From positions 496,001 to 560,000 of the forward strand of contig JAFLBQ010000001.1 in the NCBI GenBank assembly GCA_017303805.1: a DNA stretch of 64,000 bases. Reading direction: 5' to 3'. Made by a program: the position numbers and the translations under genes. The stretch comes from Cytophagales bacterium. Lineage in GTDB: Bacteria; Bacteroidota; Bacteroidia; Cytophagales; Cyclobacteriaceae. Below the pieces are notes generated by a model. The model did no database searches and was not told the DNA's origin. It saw nothing but the letters and a program-made list of their open reading frames with translations. Positions 1 through 9,021 of this stretch are shown here, piece by piece. Within the stretch, counting starts at the first letter, position 1. Every line of letters starts with the position of its first letter.

Positions 1-3000
1 ACCGGGGGGGTTTTTTCAGCAGATGCAAGTTCTACGTTAAATATCTTAAACACAGGCACATTCGGTACCTTGGAATTTTCACCCTCCGGGAACACGCTGG
101 GTACATTCTTTATAAATCGTCCTACGGGCGGTTCGTTGGTTACGCTTAACTCCCCACTCACAGTTGAAAGTTCTTTCACACTGCAGGATGGGGACTTTCT
201 CAATACTTCGGGGTTAAGCTTTGGCCCTGGTGCGGTGGTAACCAGAAATTCTACAGCCGCATTTTCATCAGGTAGTGCTGTTCCGGGTGGTGGCCCTTAC
301 GATTTGTTCTATACTGGCGCGGGCATGACTGCCGGTGTGGAATCGAACGGCAACATTGAAAATTTTACTAAGAACTCTACAGGAACGCTTACCCTTTCAG
401 GAACAGTTAACGTATTAAATGACTTAACCAATACTACCGGTACCATCAACTGCGGGGCCAATTCGGTAACTACATTAAACCTAATCAATCTTGGTACTTT
501 TACAGCCCCTAATGCCTCAGCATTATTAACCCTATCCGGTAATTTGGTTAACAACGGAACGTTTAACCGAAATGGAGGTACGGTCGAATTCGCTGGAAAC
601 TCTTCCATTTTAGGAACGACCATCCCGGCATTCAACAACATTACAATTAGTGGAATTTTAACACCACCTACTACGCTCACGGTTCATGGCGCATTTACAA
701 ATAACGGCACGTTTAATAACAGCGGTGCGGGTACTGTTGCATTTCAAGGTACTGCGGGAACACCCCAGATTGTAAGTGGCACCACAGTTACTAATTTTCA
801 CAACATCAGCATTGCCAATACCGCATCCGATCCGGATGTGATAATGGAGAGCAACCAAAACCTGACCGGGGTGCTTACCCTTGCCGGAACTGTAAACTTT
901 GACCCGGACGGAACTTCCAATACTGCAGTCTTCACCCTTATCTCTTCTGCCGATGATCCAACACAGGATGCGGCCATTGCAACATTGCCCGCCTCGGCTA
1001 CCATTAGCGGTAATGTTACCGTGCAACGATACATGTCTATTGAAGGCTCTAATAATGGAAGAATTTACCGCTACATTTCTTCTCCGGTTCAAAGTGCACC
1101 GGTATCTCAACTACAGGCCTATATTCCTGTAACCGGAGGCTTCTCGGGTTCCAGTGCCTGTTCGGGTTGTGGAACCAATCAAAGCATGTTTCAATACAAC
1201 GAAAATGTAATTACCGATACAAACGGCAGCGGTTCAAACGATGCTGATGATGGCTATGTAAATTTTCCGGCTGCTGCCAATTCCGAGACCCTTACAACCG
1301 GAAGAGGCTATGCAGTTTTTGTGCGCGGAAATGTGGCCCCGGTTTCTACAGCAGGCTCCGCACTTTGGGCAGTGCGCGGATCTGTTAACCGCGGAACGGT
1401 TAACTATAACGGTTTTGTTTCTTTTACTTCGTCAGGCAACGTAGCAAACGATGGCTGGAATCTGGTGGGTAATCCCTATCCTTCTACTATTGACTGGAGT
1501 GCCGCAACCGGCTGGACGAAAACCAACGTAACCAATGCCATTTATATGCGCGACAATGGACAGGTAGGGCAGGTGTATGCCACGTTTGTTGGCGGTGTTG
1601 GAACGAATGGAGGTTCCCGTTACATCCCATCGGGGCAGGCTTACTTTATAAAAAGCAATGGGGGGTCTATTAACTTTCAGTCCAACGAAAACGTGAAGGT
1701 GGCAGGCACCCAGACTACATTTTTCAGGGAAGAGGGAGTAAGCGATATTTTACGCGTTACCTTAAAACAAAATAACCTGCGCGATGAAACCGTAATCCGA
1801 TTTATACAAGGAGCCACCGAAGGCTACGATGAAGATTTGGATGCATTTAAGCTACCGAATGGAACTTTTAACCTGGCATCGATTAGTGGCGGTAGTAAGT
1901 TCGCTATTAATGCAATTTCATTTGGGTCTTCGTGTACGGCCAGTACGCAACTCAATATTGGCAATGCGCCTGCAGGTAATTACCAATTAGTGTTTTCCGA
2001 CTTAGCATCTTTTTCAAGTACACCCACTGTAAAGCTGCTTGATAATTTTACAGGTTCTGTTGTAGAGGTTACGGATAATCTGGTTTACAATTTTTCAATT
2101 ACCGCTAATGCGCAGTCCACAGGCAACAGGTTCGCCATAATAACCGAGCAACCCGGTGTAAATCAGACTTTGGCTGTAACCGGTGCTGGTTCAATTTGTC
2201 TTGAAGCACCGTATCAATTTACTATTAGCAATGCCGAGGCCGGTGTAAGTTATATAGCAAAAGTAAACGGTGTTGATGTATCGTTGCCTGCTGTTGGTGC
2301 CGGTACCGATTTAATTTTAACAATCCCAACTCAGAACCTTGCTGCCGGTGTTAACACAATCACCGTGTTTGCTCAACGTTCAACCTGTGCTGCAATTCCG
2401 CTACAGCAGGTAGTAACTGTAAGTGCCGATAGGATTTATGCCGTGCAATCTGTTTCACCTGCTACTGCGTGTCAGCCGGGTGCGGTTAGTTTATCTGCTG
2501 CAGGAGCCCCTGCCGATGGAACGTATCGGTGGTACGCATCCGCAGATTCCGAAACTATAGTATTTGAGTCTGCATCAAGTACCTTCGTTACACCGGTTCT
2601 TGATAAATCGCGATCTTATTTCGTAGCTATCAACAATAAGTTTGGATGCGAAGGTGCCCGAATGGAAGTAAGGGCCACGGTAGAGAATTACGAGAATGTG
2701 CTGATTTCCGAAACGTCTTATGGAGTTCTGCAATCAAGTTATACAGCTAATAACACGTGGTATTTTAATGACGAACTAATTCAGGGCGCAACCGGCCAAG
2801 TATTAAATGTTTCACAATCGGGTGTCTATAAAGTTGAGGTAACGGTGGGATCATGCAAAACAACTGATTCGTTCGAGTTTGTAGTAACCGGGGTTGAAGA
2901 CCTGCGATTACAGTCCAGTATTTATCCAAACCCGGTAGTAGATCAACTAACTATTGACCTTACAGGGCTCGAAGCAACTTCTGTTGAATTACTTTCAAAC

Positions 3001-3147
3001 ACCGGGGCATCGGTTGGCCAGTACCCGGTTACTAAAAATCAGGGAACGTTAACTATTAATTTTGCGGATAAACCTTCGGGGTTATACCTGGTCCGGGTAA
3101 CCGGAAACCGCAATGCTGTGTCCACCTTTAAGATTATCAAACGATGA
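1..3147 (+). CDS. T9SS-secreted surface protein (5' partial)
   Basis: The frame is open from the first base with no stop, so the N-terminus and any signal peptide lie upstream; about 1,048 codons are visible. The first third is rich in Asn, Thr and Gly, with degenerate beta-strand repeats around the motif NNGTF, as in Bacteroidota adhesin-like proteins. A later segment carries the NLVGNPYPS motif often seen in such secreted proteins. The last ~75 residues (SIYPNPVVDQLTIDL to TFKIIKR) form a typical type A sorting domain of the type IX secretion system. Such proteins are carried through the outer membrane and usually attached to the cell surface. The stop overlaps the next start by four bases (ATGA). 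The ligand or role is unknown; no catalytic domain was recognised in the visible part. Confidence 0.85.
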   Translation, partial: TGGVFSADASSTLNILNTGTFGTLEFSPSGNTLGTFFINRPTGGSLVTLNSPLTVESSFTLQDGDFLNTSGLSFGPGAVVTRNSTAAFSSGSAVPGGGPYDLFYTGAGMTAGVESNGNIENFTKNSTGTLTLSGTVNVLNDLTNTTGTINCGANSVTTLNLINLGTFTAPNASALLTLSGNLVNNGTFNRNGGTVEFAGNSSILGTTIPAFNNITISGILTPPTTLTVHGAFTNNGTFNNSGAGTVAFQGTAGTPQIVSGTTVTNFHNISIANTASDPDVIMESNQNLTGVLTLAGTVNFDPDGTSNTAVFTLISSADDPTQDAAIATLPASATISGNVTVQRYMSIEGSNNGRIYRYISSPVQSAPVSQLQAYIPVTGGFSGSSACSGCGTNQSMFQYNENVITDTNGSGSNDADDGYVNFPAAANSETLTTGRGYAVFVRGNVAPVSTAGSALWAVRGSVNRGTVNYNGFVSFTSSGNVANDGWNLVGNPYPSTIDWSAATGWTKTNVTNAIYMRDNGQVGQVYATFVGGVGTNGGSRYIPSGQAYFIKSNGGSINFQSNENVKVAGTQTTFFREEGVSDILRVTLKQNNLRDETVIRFIQGATEGYDEDLDAFKLPNGTFNLASISGGSKFAINAISFGSSCTASTQLNIGNAPAGNYQLVFSDLASFSSTPTVKLLDNFTGSVVEVTDNLVYNFSITANAQSTGNRFAIITEQPGVNQTLAVTGAGSICLEAPYQFTISNAEAGVSYIAKVNGVDVSLPAVGAGTDLILTIPTQNLAAGVNTITVFAQRSTCAAIPLQQVVTVSADRIYAVQSVSPATACQPGAVSLSAAGAPADGTYRWYASADSETIVFESASSTFVTPVLDKSRSYFVAINNKFGCEGARMEVRATVENYENVLISETSYGVLQSSYTANNTWYFNDELIQGATGQVLNVSQSGVYKVEVTVGSCKTTDSFEFVVTGVEDLRLQSSIYPNPVVDQLTIDLTGLEATSVELLSNTGASVGQYPVTKNQGTLTINFADKPSGLYLVRVTGNRNAVSTFKIIKR

Positions 3148-3365
3148 AATTGAGTACCAGAATTTTTCGATTGGGGTTGAGTGTACTAGGCTGTTTGTTG
3201 TTGGCTACCCAGGTTTTTGCGCAGCCCGGTGATCCTTGCCCCGGTGGGCCGCCCTGCGATCCGGATGTACCTATTTCAGGTATTGAAATTCTCGTACTGG
3301 TAGGTGGCGCACTTGGTTTGGGAAAATTTTTTGTATCCAAAGGAAATCGCAACCCTAAAGAGTGA
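3144..3365 (+). CDS. Small exported protein with CTERM-like C-terminal membrane anchor
   Basis: A 73-residue protein. Residues 1-27 form a clear signal peptide ending VFAQ. A short Pro/Gly/Asp/Cys-rich linker follows (PGDPCPGGPPCDPDVP). The end is a PISGIEILVLVGGALGLG hydrophobic stretch with a basic tail. This tripartite layout (Pro-x-x-Gly, glycine-rich helix, Arg/Lys tail) resembles the small PID-CTERM-like sorting tails of Bacteroidota. That assignment is from memory of the pattern and has not been searched. The gene overlaps the T9SS gene by four bases upstream and the sugar dehydratase by four bases (GTGA) downstream, which suggests translational coupling. The function is unknown. Confidence 0.7.
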   Translation: MKLSTRIFRLGLSVLGCLLLATQVFAQPGDPCPGGPPCDPDVPISGIEILVLVGGALGLGKFFVSKGNRNPKE

Positions 3366-5269
3366 AAAACCTTCCTGCCATTCTTCGGAAATTAAAAATT
3401 CTTCCTCGCTGGGTAATTGTTTTAATTGATACGGGCTTTATTCTGTTCTCAACGCTTACGGCTTACCTGCTCCGGTTTAATTTTTCAGTTACAGAACTCC
3501 TCAATAATAACTTTTACTTTGGCCTGGTCATTTACGCAACCTGCGGTTTCCTTGCCATTATAACTACCGGAAGTTATCGGGGTATTATCCGGTACACCGG
3601 ATTACAGGACGGGGTGCGGATTTTCTTCATGTTGATTTTGAATGCCGGGCTGGTGCTGGCGCTCAACCTTTTTACATGGGTTAATAGTCAGCATTTCATC
3701 ATTCCTTTCTCGGTTATCTTTATTAGCCTGCTATCTTCTTTCCTTTTCTTGTTCAATTACCGGTTACTGGTAAAATACATTTTTGCTTTTTACAGAAACA
3801 CCATCATTAAAAAATCGCGGGTATTAATATTTGGTGCCGGGCAAACCGGTATTATTACCAGGCACGTTATTGATTCCACTCCTCGTATGCAGATAGTGGG
3901 TTTTCTGGAGGACAATCCGAATAAAATCGGAAAGGTTGTGGATGGCGCAAAAATTTATGATGGCCGGGGCGACAACCTCGATCATTATTTTGACGAATTG
4001 AATATCGATGAATTGATTATTACCGTGCGCGATATTTCGCTGGAGCGTAAAAATGATATTGTAGATGCCTGCATCCGTAAACAAGTAAAAGTGCGTACAG
4101 TTCCACCTGTGGAAAAATGGGTGGGGGGAGAACTAAGTTTTAATCAGATTCGTGAGGTTAACATTGAGGAACTTCTGGGACGAGAGACCATTCAATTAAA
4201 CAACCCGAGCGTTGTAAAGGATATTAAAGGCAAACGCATTTGCATTACAGGCGCGGCCGGTTCCATTGGCAGCGAATTGGTTCGCCAGGTTGCAGCCTAC
4301 CAACCGGAACGAATTATTCTGATTGACCAGGCGGAATCGCCCCTTTACGAAATTGAATGCGAACTGAAGAGTAAATTTAATGGAAAGGTTATTCCATACC
4401 TGGCGGATATTACCAACCGAAACCGCCTCGCTGCTATTTTTGATGAAAACAAACCGGAAATAATTTATCACGCAGCAGCGTACAAACATGTGCCTTTAAT
4501 GGAAGGCAACCCAAGCGAAGCAATTCATTGCAATATTTTGGGCACAAAAACGCTGGCCGACCTTGCGGTGGAGTTCAAGGTAAGGAAGTTTGTAATGATT
4601 TCAACCGATAAGGCGGTGAACCCGACCAACGTGATGGGCTGCTCCAAGCGCATAGCCGAAGTTTATGTTCAGGCGCTCAATGCAAAACTTCAGGTAAAAG
4701 GAAATTATACAACGGCCTTTGTTACTACCCGGTTCGGGAATGTACTCGGTTCAAACGGATCGGTGATTCCATTATTCAAAAAGCAAATTCAGGAAGGCGG
4801 CCCTGTAACGGTTACACACCCCGAGGTTACCCGTTTTTTCATGACTATTCCGGAAGCGTGCCAATTAGTTTTGGAGGCCGGTACGATGGGCAAGGGTGGT
4901 GAAATTTTTGTGTTCGACATGGGCAAGCCGGTGCGGATTGCTGACCTGGCCAAGAAAATGATTTTGTTATCGGGCATGCAGCCCGGTAAGGATATAGAAG
5001 TTGTTTTTACAGGCCTGCGCGAAGGCGAGAAATTGTACGAGGAGTTGCTGAACAAAACGGAAGACACCATCCCTACGCACCACGAGAAAATATTGATTGG
5101 TAAAGTAGAAGCGCAGGACTACGAAGAAGTGAATCGCTACATAGAGCTCTTTTTCGATTTAATAAACGATAAGAACGAACTGAAGATGGTGGCGCTTATG
5201 AAAGAATTAATTCCGGATTTTGTAAGCAACTATTCACGCTACGAGATTTTGGACAAGAACCTGCAGTAG
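3362..5269 (+). CDS. Membrane-bound UDP-sugar 4,6-dehydratase (CapD/PglF/WbpM type)
   Basis: A 635-residue polysaccharide-biosynthesis dehydratase that probably converts UDP-GlcNAc to its 4-keto-6-deoxy form for capsule, O-antigen or glycan synthesis. Four membrane helices fill residues ~15-140. A CoA-binding-like Rossmann segment with GAGQTG follows near residue 160. The catalytic NAD(P)-binding domain begins with GAAGSIG near residue 297. The STDKAVNPTNVMGCSKR stretch near 413-429 has Met where short-chain dehydrogenases usually have Tyr, a hallmark of this large dehydratase class, and the catalytic Lys is kept. The start is GTG at 3362, inside the stop of the small protein before it. Family and reaction class are secure; the exact sugar is not. 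Confidence 0.9.
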   Translation: MKNLPAILRKLKILPRWVIVLIDTGFILFSTLTAYLLRFNFSVTELLNNNFYFGLVIYATCGFLAIITTGSYRGIIRYTGLQDGVRIFFMLILNAGLVLALNLFTWVNSQHFIIPFSVIFISLLSSFLFLFNYRLLVKYIFAFYRNTIIKKSRVLIFGAGQTGIITRHVIDSTPRMQIVGFLEDNPNKIGKVVDGAKIYDGRGDNLDHYFDELNIDELIITVRDISLERKNDIVDACIRKQVKVRTVPPVEKWVGGELSFNQIREVNIEELLGRETIQLNNPSVVKDIKGKRICITGAAGSIGSELVRQVAAYQPERIILIDQAESPLYEIECELKSKFNGKVIPYLADITNRNRLAAIFDENKPEIIYHAAAYKHVPLMEGNPSEAIHCNILGTKTLADLAVEFKVRKFVMISTDKAVNPTNVMGCSKRIAEVYVQALNAKLQVKGNYTTAFVTTRFGNVLGSNGSVIPLFKKQIQEGGPVTVTHPEVTRFFMTIPEACQLVLEAGTMGKGGEIFVFDMGKPVRIADLAKKMILLSGMQPGKDIEVVFTGLREGEKLYEELLNKTEDTIPTHHEKILIGKVEAQDYEEVNRYIELFFDLINDKNELKMVALMKELIPDFVSNYSRYEILDKNLQ

Positions 5270-5325
5270 ATTTTTCAATTGATGCCCGATTTCAGGTTTA
5301 TCACTTTGAGTCAATGTAAGTAACG

Positions 5326-6723
5326 GTGCTCTTAATTTCCATTGTACTTTATTTACTCGTAACCGTTCTCATTGGCTATTGGGCGTCATCGCGGGTTAAA
5401 ACATCGGGCGATTTCATGTTGGCTGGCCGAAGCCTGCCTTTGTTTCTTAGTTCTTCAGCCTTATTTGCTACGTGGTTCGGATCGGAAACTGTGTTTGGAG
5501 CCTCTTCCGAATTTCTGAAAGGGGGCCTCTATTCGGTAATAGAAGATCCGTTTGGAGCAGCGCTTTGTCTCATATTGTTTGGGTTGTTCTTTGCCCGCAA
5601 GCTTTATACTATGAACCTGCTCACCTTAGGCGATTTTTTTAAGGTTCGTTATGGCGCCCGGGTTGAGTTAGTAGCCGGGGTTTTTATTGTTCCCTCCTAC
5701 ATAGGCTACATTGCCGCCCAGCTAGTTGCCATGGGTTTAATCCTAAACGCAGTAACAGGCATGGTTATGTGGCAGGGTATTGTAGTCTCGGCAGTGGTGG
5801 TTACATTCTATACCTACATTGGTGGCATGTGGGCTATTTCCATTACCGATTTTGTTCAAAGTATAATAATCATTGGTGGCCTACTTGTGCTGGCCATAAT
5901 TTTAGCAGGCAAGGCGGGTGGCGTGGCTACTGTGTTAAGCGAAGCGCAGCCTGGTACTTTCCGATTTTTACCCAAGGCATCGGGAATAGAAATTATTACG
6001 TGGCTTGCTGCCTGGTCAGTTCTGGGGTTGGGCTCTATTCCATCGCAAGATGTTTTTCAACGGGTAATGTCATCCAACTCTGTTCGTACCGCAGTGCGTT
6101 CGTGTTTTATTGCGGCCGGCTTGTACCTAACTATCGCTATGCTGCCCTTGTTTATAAGTATGTGCGTTCGGCATCTTTACCCTGAGTTTACTATTGGCGA
6201 TACGCAGCTGGCCTTGCCCACCATGGTGCTGGCACATGCTGCCATGCCAGTTCAGGTTTTGTTTTTTGGTTCACTCTTATCAGCTATTATGAGTACCACC
6301 AGTTCGGCTATTCTTGCACCTGCGGCTATCTTCTCCGAAAACCTGGTACGGCCCCTGGCTAAGCACCGGTTTACCGATAAGCACTTTCTTTTCATTACCC
6401 GCATGGCAGTTTTGGGCTTTGCTGCCGTGGCAACCCTTATGGCTTGCCTGCGCACAAATATTTACGAGTTGGTTGGCGAATCCTCTGTGCTTAGTCTGGT
6501 ATCTTTGTTAGCGCCTATGGTGTTGGGCTTATATTGGAAACGGGCCTCATCAGTAGGTGCTATGCTGGCTATGGTAACCGGAATAATAACGTGGATAGTT
6601 GGTCAGCAAATGAATTTACCATGGCCTGCATTGGTGCCGGCCTTGTTAGTAAGTATGGTGAGTATGATAGCCGGTAGTTTGATTTGGAAAGACAAAAGCG
6701 CAATTACAAATGATAAAAGTTGA
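5326..6723 (+). CDS. Sodium:solute symporter (SSS family)
   Basis: A 465-residue polytopic membrane protein with about 13 hydrophobic segments. The N-terminus (GDFMLAGRSLP, ATWFGSETVFGASSEF) and the GGMWAISITDFVQ motif near residue 165-178 are diagnostic of the sodium:solute symporter family (PutP/SglT-like). The reading frame is blocked upstream by a TAA at 5317, so GTG at 5326 is the only sensible start. The 3' end overlaps the OsmC gene by 14 bases, so the two are probably co-transcribed. The substrate cannot be read from the sequence. The neighbouring sulfur-assimilation gene gives only weak context. Confidence 0.85.
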   Translation: MLLISIVLYLLVTVLIGYWASSRVKTSGDFMLAGRSLPLFLSSSALFATWFGSETVFGASSEFLKGGLYSVIEDPFGAALCLILFGLFFARKLYTMNLLTLGDFFKVRYGARVELVAGVFIVPSYIGYIAAQLVAMGLILNAVTGMVMWQGIVVSAVVVTFYTYIGGMWAISITDFVQSIIIIGGLLVLAIILAGKAGGVATVLSEAQPGTFRFLPKASGIEIITWLAAWSVLGLGSIPSQDVFQRVMSSNSVRTAVRSCFIAAGLYLTIAMLPLFISMCVRHLYPEFTIGDTQLALPTMVLAHAAMPVQVLFFGSLLSAIMSTTSSAILAPAAIFSENLVRPLAKHRFTDKHFLFITRMAVLGFAAVATLMACLRTNIYELVGESSVLSLVSLLAPMVLGLYWKRASSVGAMLAMVTGIITWIVGQQMNLPWPALVPALLVSMVSMIAGSLIWKDKSAITNDKS

Positions 6724-7129
6724 GATTAGCCGGGTAGATGCAGACTTCCGGATGGAAGCAGTTAACGATAAAGGCAATAGCATTATAATGGATGCCGGCC
6801 TGGCCGATGGGGGCCATGATTCTGGTTTTCGGCCAATGCAATTGTTACTGGCCGCTTTGGGCGGATGTAGTACCATCGATCTGATAGCAATTTTACGGAA
6901 GCAACGTGAGCCCTTGCGCGATGTTAAAATTACCGTTACCGGTGAGCGTGAGACGGGTGTGGTGCCTGCACTTTACACCGGTGCTCATATTCACTTTAGA
7001 TTACTTGGAGCTGTCAATCCCGAAAAGGCAGAACGTGCCGTAGCACTCTCGGTAGAAAAATACTGCTCGGTTGCCAAAACATTGGAAAAGACTGCGAAGA
7101 TTACTTACAGCTTCGAAATTATTGATTGA
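6710..7129 (+). CDS. OsmC family protein
   Basis: A 139-residue protein of the OsmC/Ohr superfamily, cytoplasmic thiol-dependent peroxidases acting on organic hydroperoxides. The two expected cysteines are present: C53 in LGGCSTIDL and C119 in KYCSVAKTL. The DSGFRPMQLLLAALGGC segment is the usual family core. The length is normal. It overlaps the symporter upstream by 14 bases, and its stop shares one base with the ATG of the sulfhydrylase downstream. It belongs to the YhfA-like branch rather than the Ohr branch by general look; that sub-assignment is inference. Confidence 0.88.
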   Translation: MIKVEISRVDADFRMEAVNDKGNSIIMDAGLADGGHDSGFRPMQLLLAALGGCSTIDLIAILRKQREPLRDVKITVTGERETGVVPALYTGAHIHFRLLGAVNPEKAERAVALSVEKYCSVAKTLEKTAKITYSFEIID

Positions 7130-8304
7130 TGAGAAAGAAAAGTTTTGAAACCAATGCAATTCGCGCACAAATGTCTCGTACAACCAATCGCGAGCATTCG
7201 GTTCCATTGTACCTTACCTCTAGTTTTGTTTTTGAAGATGCAGAACAGGCCCGGGCTCTTTTTGCTGATGAAATCTCAGGCAATATCTATACCCGGTTCT
7301 CCAATCCGAACAACAACGAACTGATTGAAAAACTGTGCTTGTTGGAAGGCACCGAAGATGGAATAGCCACGGCATCGGGTATGGCTGCTATGTATAGCAG
7401 TATGGCGGCATTACTTAAGTCAGGCGACCATGTGCTTGCTTCGCGCTCGGTGTTTGGTTCTACACATCAGATTTTGAATACGCTATTCCCAAGGTTTAAC
7501 ATTAGTTATACCTATGCGGATATTGCCGATCCGGCCTCGTGGGAGAGTAAGATAATGCCGAATACAAAAATGATTTTTGTAGAAACGCCCTCTAACCCCG
7601 CATTGGATATTATTGATCTGGAATGGTTGGGCAAACTTGCTAACAAGCACAATCTCATCTTAAATGTTGACAATTGTTTTGCTACCCCGTATTTGCAAAA
7701 CCCTTTTGCTTGGGGTGCCCACCTGGTAACCCATTCGGCCACCAAGTTTATCGATGGGCAGGGAAGAGTGATTGCTGGTGCGGTGCTGGGTAAAAAGGAA
7801 TTGATTAAGGAGGTGCGCTTCTTCGCACGCCATACCGGCCCCGCACTTTCACCTTTTAATGCGTGGGTGCTTTCTAAAAGTTTAGAAACCCTTGCAGTGC
7901 GGATGGATCGCCATTGTGAACAGGCTCATAAACTCGCACAGTTTCTGGAGCAGCATCCGGATGTGGAACGTGTTAAGTACCCGTTCCTGCCATCGCACCC
8001 GCAGCATGCCTTAGCCAAAAAGCAAATGCGATTGGGTGGGGGTGTAGTAACATTTGAACTAAAAGGTGGTATTGAGCGCGGGCGGAAATTTTTGAACGCG
8101 CTAAAAATGCTCTCGCATTCGGCCAACCTGGGTGATACCCGAAGTATTGCTACTCACCCTGCTTCCACCACACATTCTAAATTAAGTGAAGCCGAACGCC
8201 TGGCTGTAGGTATCACCCCGGGCCTTGTTCGCATTTCAGTTGGGCTGGAAACTTACGATGATATCCAGGTAGACGTAAGGCAGGCGATTGAGGGAAAGAT
8301 ATAG
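7129..8304 (+). CDS. metZ: O-succinylhomoserine sulfhydrylase
   Basis: A 391-residue PLP enzyme of the Cys/Met metabolism (cystathionine gamma-synthase) family. It would make homocysteine from O-succinylhomoserine and sulfide in methionine synthesis. The PLP Schiff-base lysine is K206 in the THSATKFIDG motif, and YTRFSNPN near residue 54 is the phosphate-binding segment. FIDGQGRVIAGAVLG after the lysine is the wording typical of MetZ rather than MetB or MetC. I chose ATG 7129 over the TTG three bases earlier; it overlaps the OsmC stop by one base. The succinyl rather than acetyl preference is inferred from resemblance. Confidence 0.88.
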   Translation: MRKKSFETNAIRAQMSRTTNREHSVPLYLTSSFVFEDAEQARALFADEISGNIYTRFSNPNNNELIEKLCLLEGTEDGIATASGMAAMYSSMAALLKSGDHVLASRSVFGSTHQILNTLFPRFNISYTYADIADPASWESKIMPNTKMIFVETPSNPALDIIDLEWLGKLANKHNLILNVDNCFATPYLQNPFAWGAHLVTHSATKFIDGQGRVIAGAVLGKKELIKEVRFFARHTGPALSPFNAWVLSKSLETLAVRMDRHCEQAHKLAQFLEQHPDVERVKYPFLPSHPQHALAKKQMRLGGGVVTFELKGGIERGRKFLNALKMLSHSANLGDTRSIATHPASTTHSKLSEAERLAVGITPGLVRISVGLETYDDIQVDVRQAIEGKI

Positions 8305-8374
8305 TATAAGGTAAAGAATCGATTATCACACTTCATAAGTTCCTATTCGACAAAAATTACCAAAAACGAATTTT

Positions 8375-8409
8375 TTTGACATTTTACTTTTAAATTCAAA
8401 GTACTTTTA
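8375..8409 (+). promoter_or_regulatory. Candidate Bacteroidota-type promoter for the 8440 gene
   Basis: TTTG at 8375-8378 and TACTTTTA at 8402-8409 are 23 bases apart in a strongly AT-rich gap. This is one mismatch from the TTG / TAnnTTTG consensus of the phylum and sits about 30 bases before the ATG. Confidence 0.3.
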
Positions 8410-8439
8410 TTTAGTTAGGAACCTGTAAGGATTTACCCA

Positions 8440-8943
8440 ATGACAAAACTTTCGAATCTAAAAGCCAATAGGCTCCAGAAAAAAATCAGAACGCATGTTC
8501 TTCTTATGATGGCGGGCCTAGTTGCAAGCGGTCTTACAGCGTTTCCCATTCAGAAGCAATTAGAAATTGGAAAAACTTATATAAATAGGTATAAGTGGAA
8601 CAATGACCTTACAAATTGGCTTGAATTTGTTTATGCAGGAGTGTATGAAACGGATTTCAGATACCCCTTCATTGCATATGGTACAGATTGGCTCGGGTTT
8701 GCGCACTTGATAATTGCTGTTGCATTTATCGGGGTATTACGCGAGCCAGTTCGAAATGTTTGGGTAGTACAATTTGGTCTTATTGCATGTGGAAGTATAG
8801 TCCCTTTCGCCTGGATTGCTGGTACGATTAGAGGCATTCCTTATTTCTGGATACTAATCGATTGTTCTTTTGGTGTTATTGGAGGAATACTCTTATTGCA
8901 TTGTCAATATTTGATTACCAAATTAGCCAGAATACAAATGTGA
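8440..8943 (+). CDS. Conserved small four-helix membrane protein
   Basis: A 167-residue protein with four predicted membrane segments, at about residues 18-36, 83-99, 107-127 and 133-155, and a polar 45-residue loop between the first two. Recognisable wording includes PFIAYGTDWLGFAHLIIA and IRGIPYFWILIDCSFGVIG. I recall similar unnamed proteins in other Bacteroidota but cannot give a function. It stands alone after a 135-base AT-rich gap with a possible promoter of its own, and its base composition is more AT-rich than metZ before it. Confidence 0.75.
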   Translation: MTKLSNLKANRLQKKIRTHVLLMMAGLVASGLTAFPIQKQLEIGKTYINRYKWNNDLTNWLEFVYAGVYETDFRYPFIAYGTDWLGFAHLIIAVAFIGVLREPVRNVWVVQFGLIACGSIVPFAWIAGTIRGIPYFWILIDCSFGVIGGILLLHCQYLITKLARIQM

Positions 8944-9021
8944 GTTTCCTCAGCAACCCTCAATCTGATCTTAAAATTGTTTGATTATGTAGAAGCTAGC
9001 TAATAGGTGTAACGTTATCTC

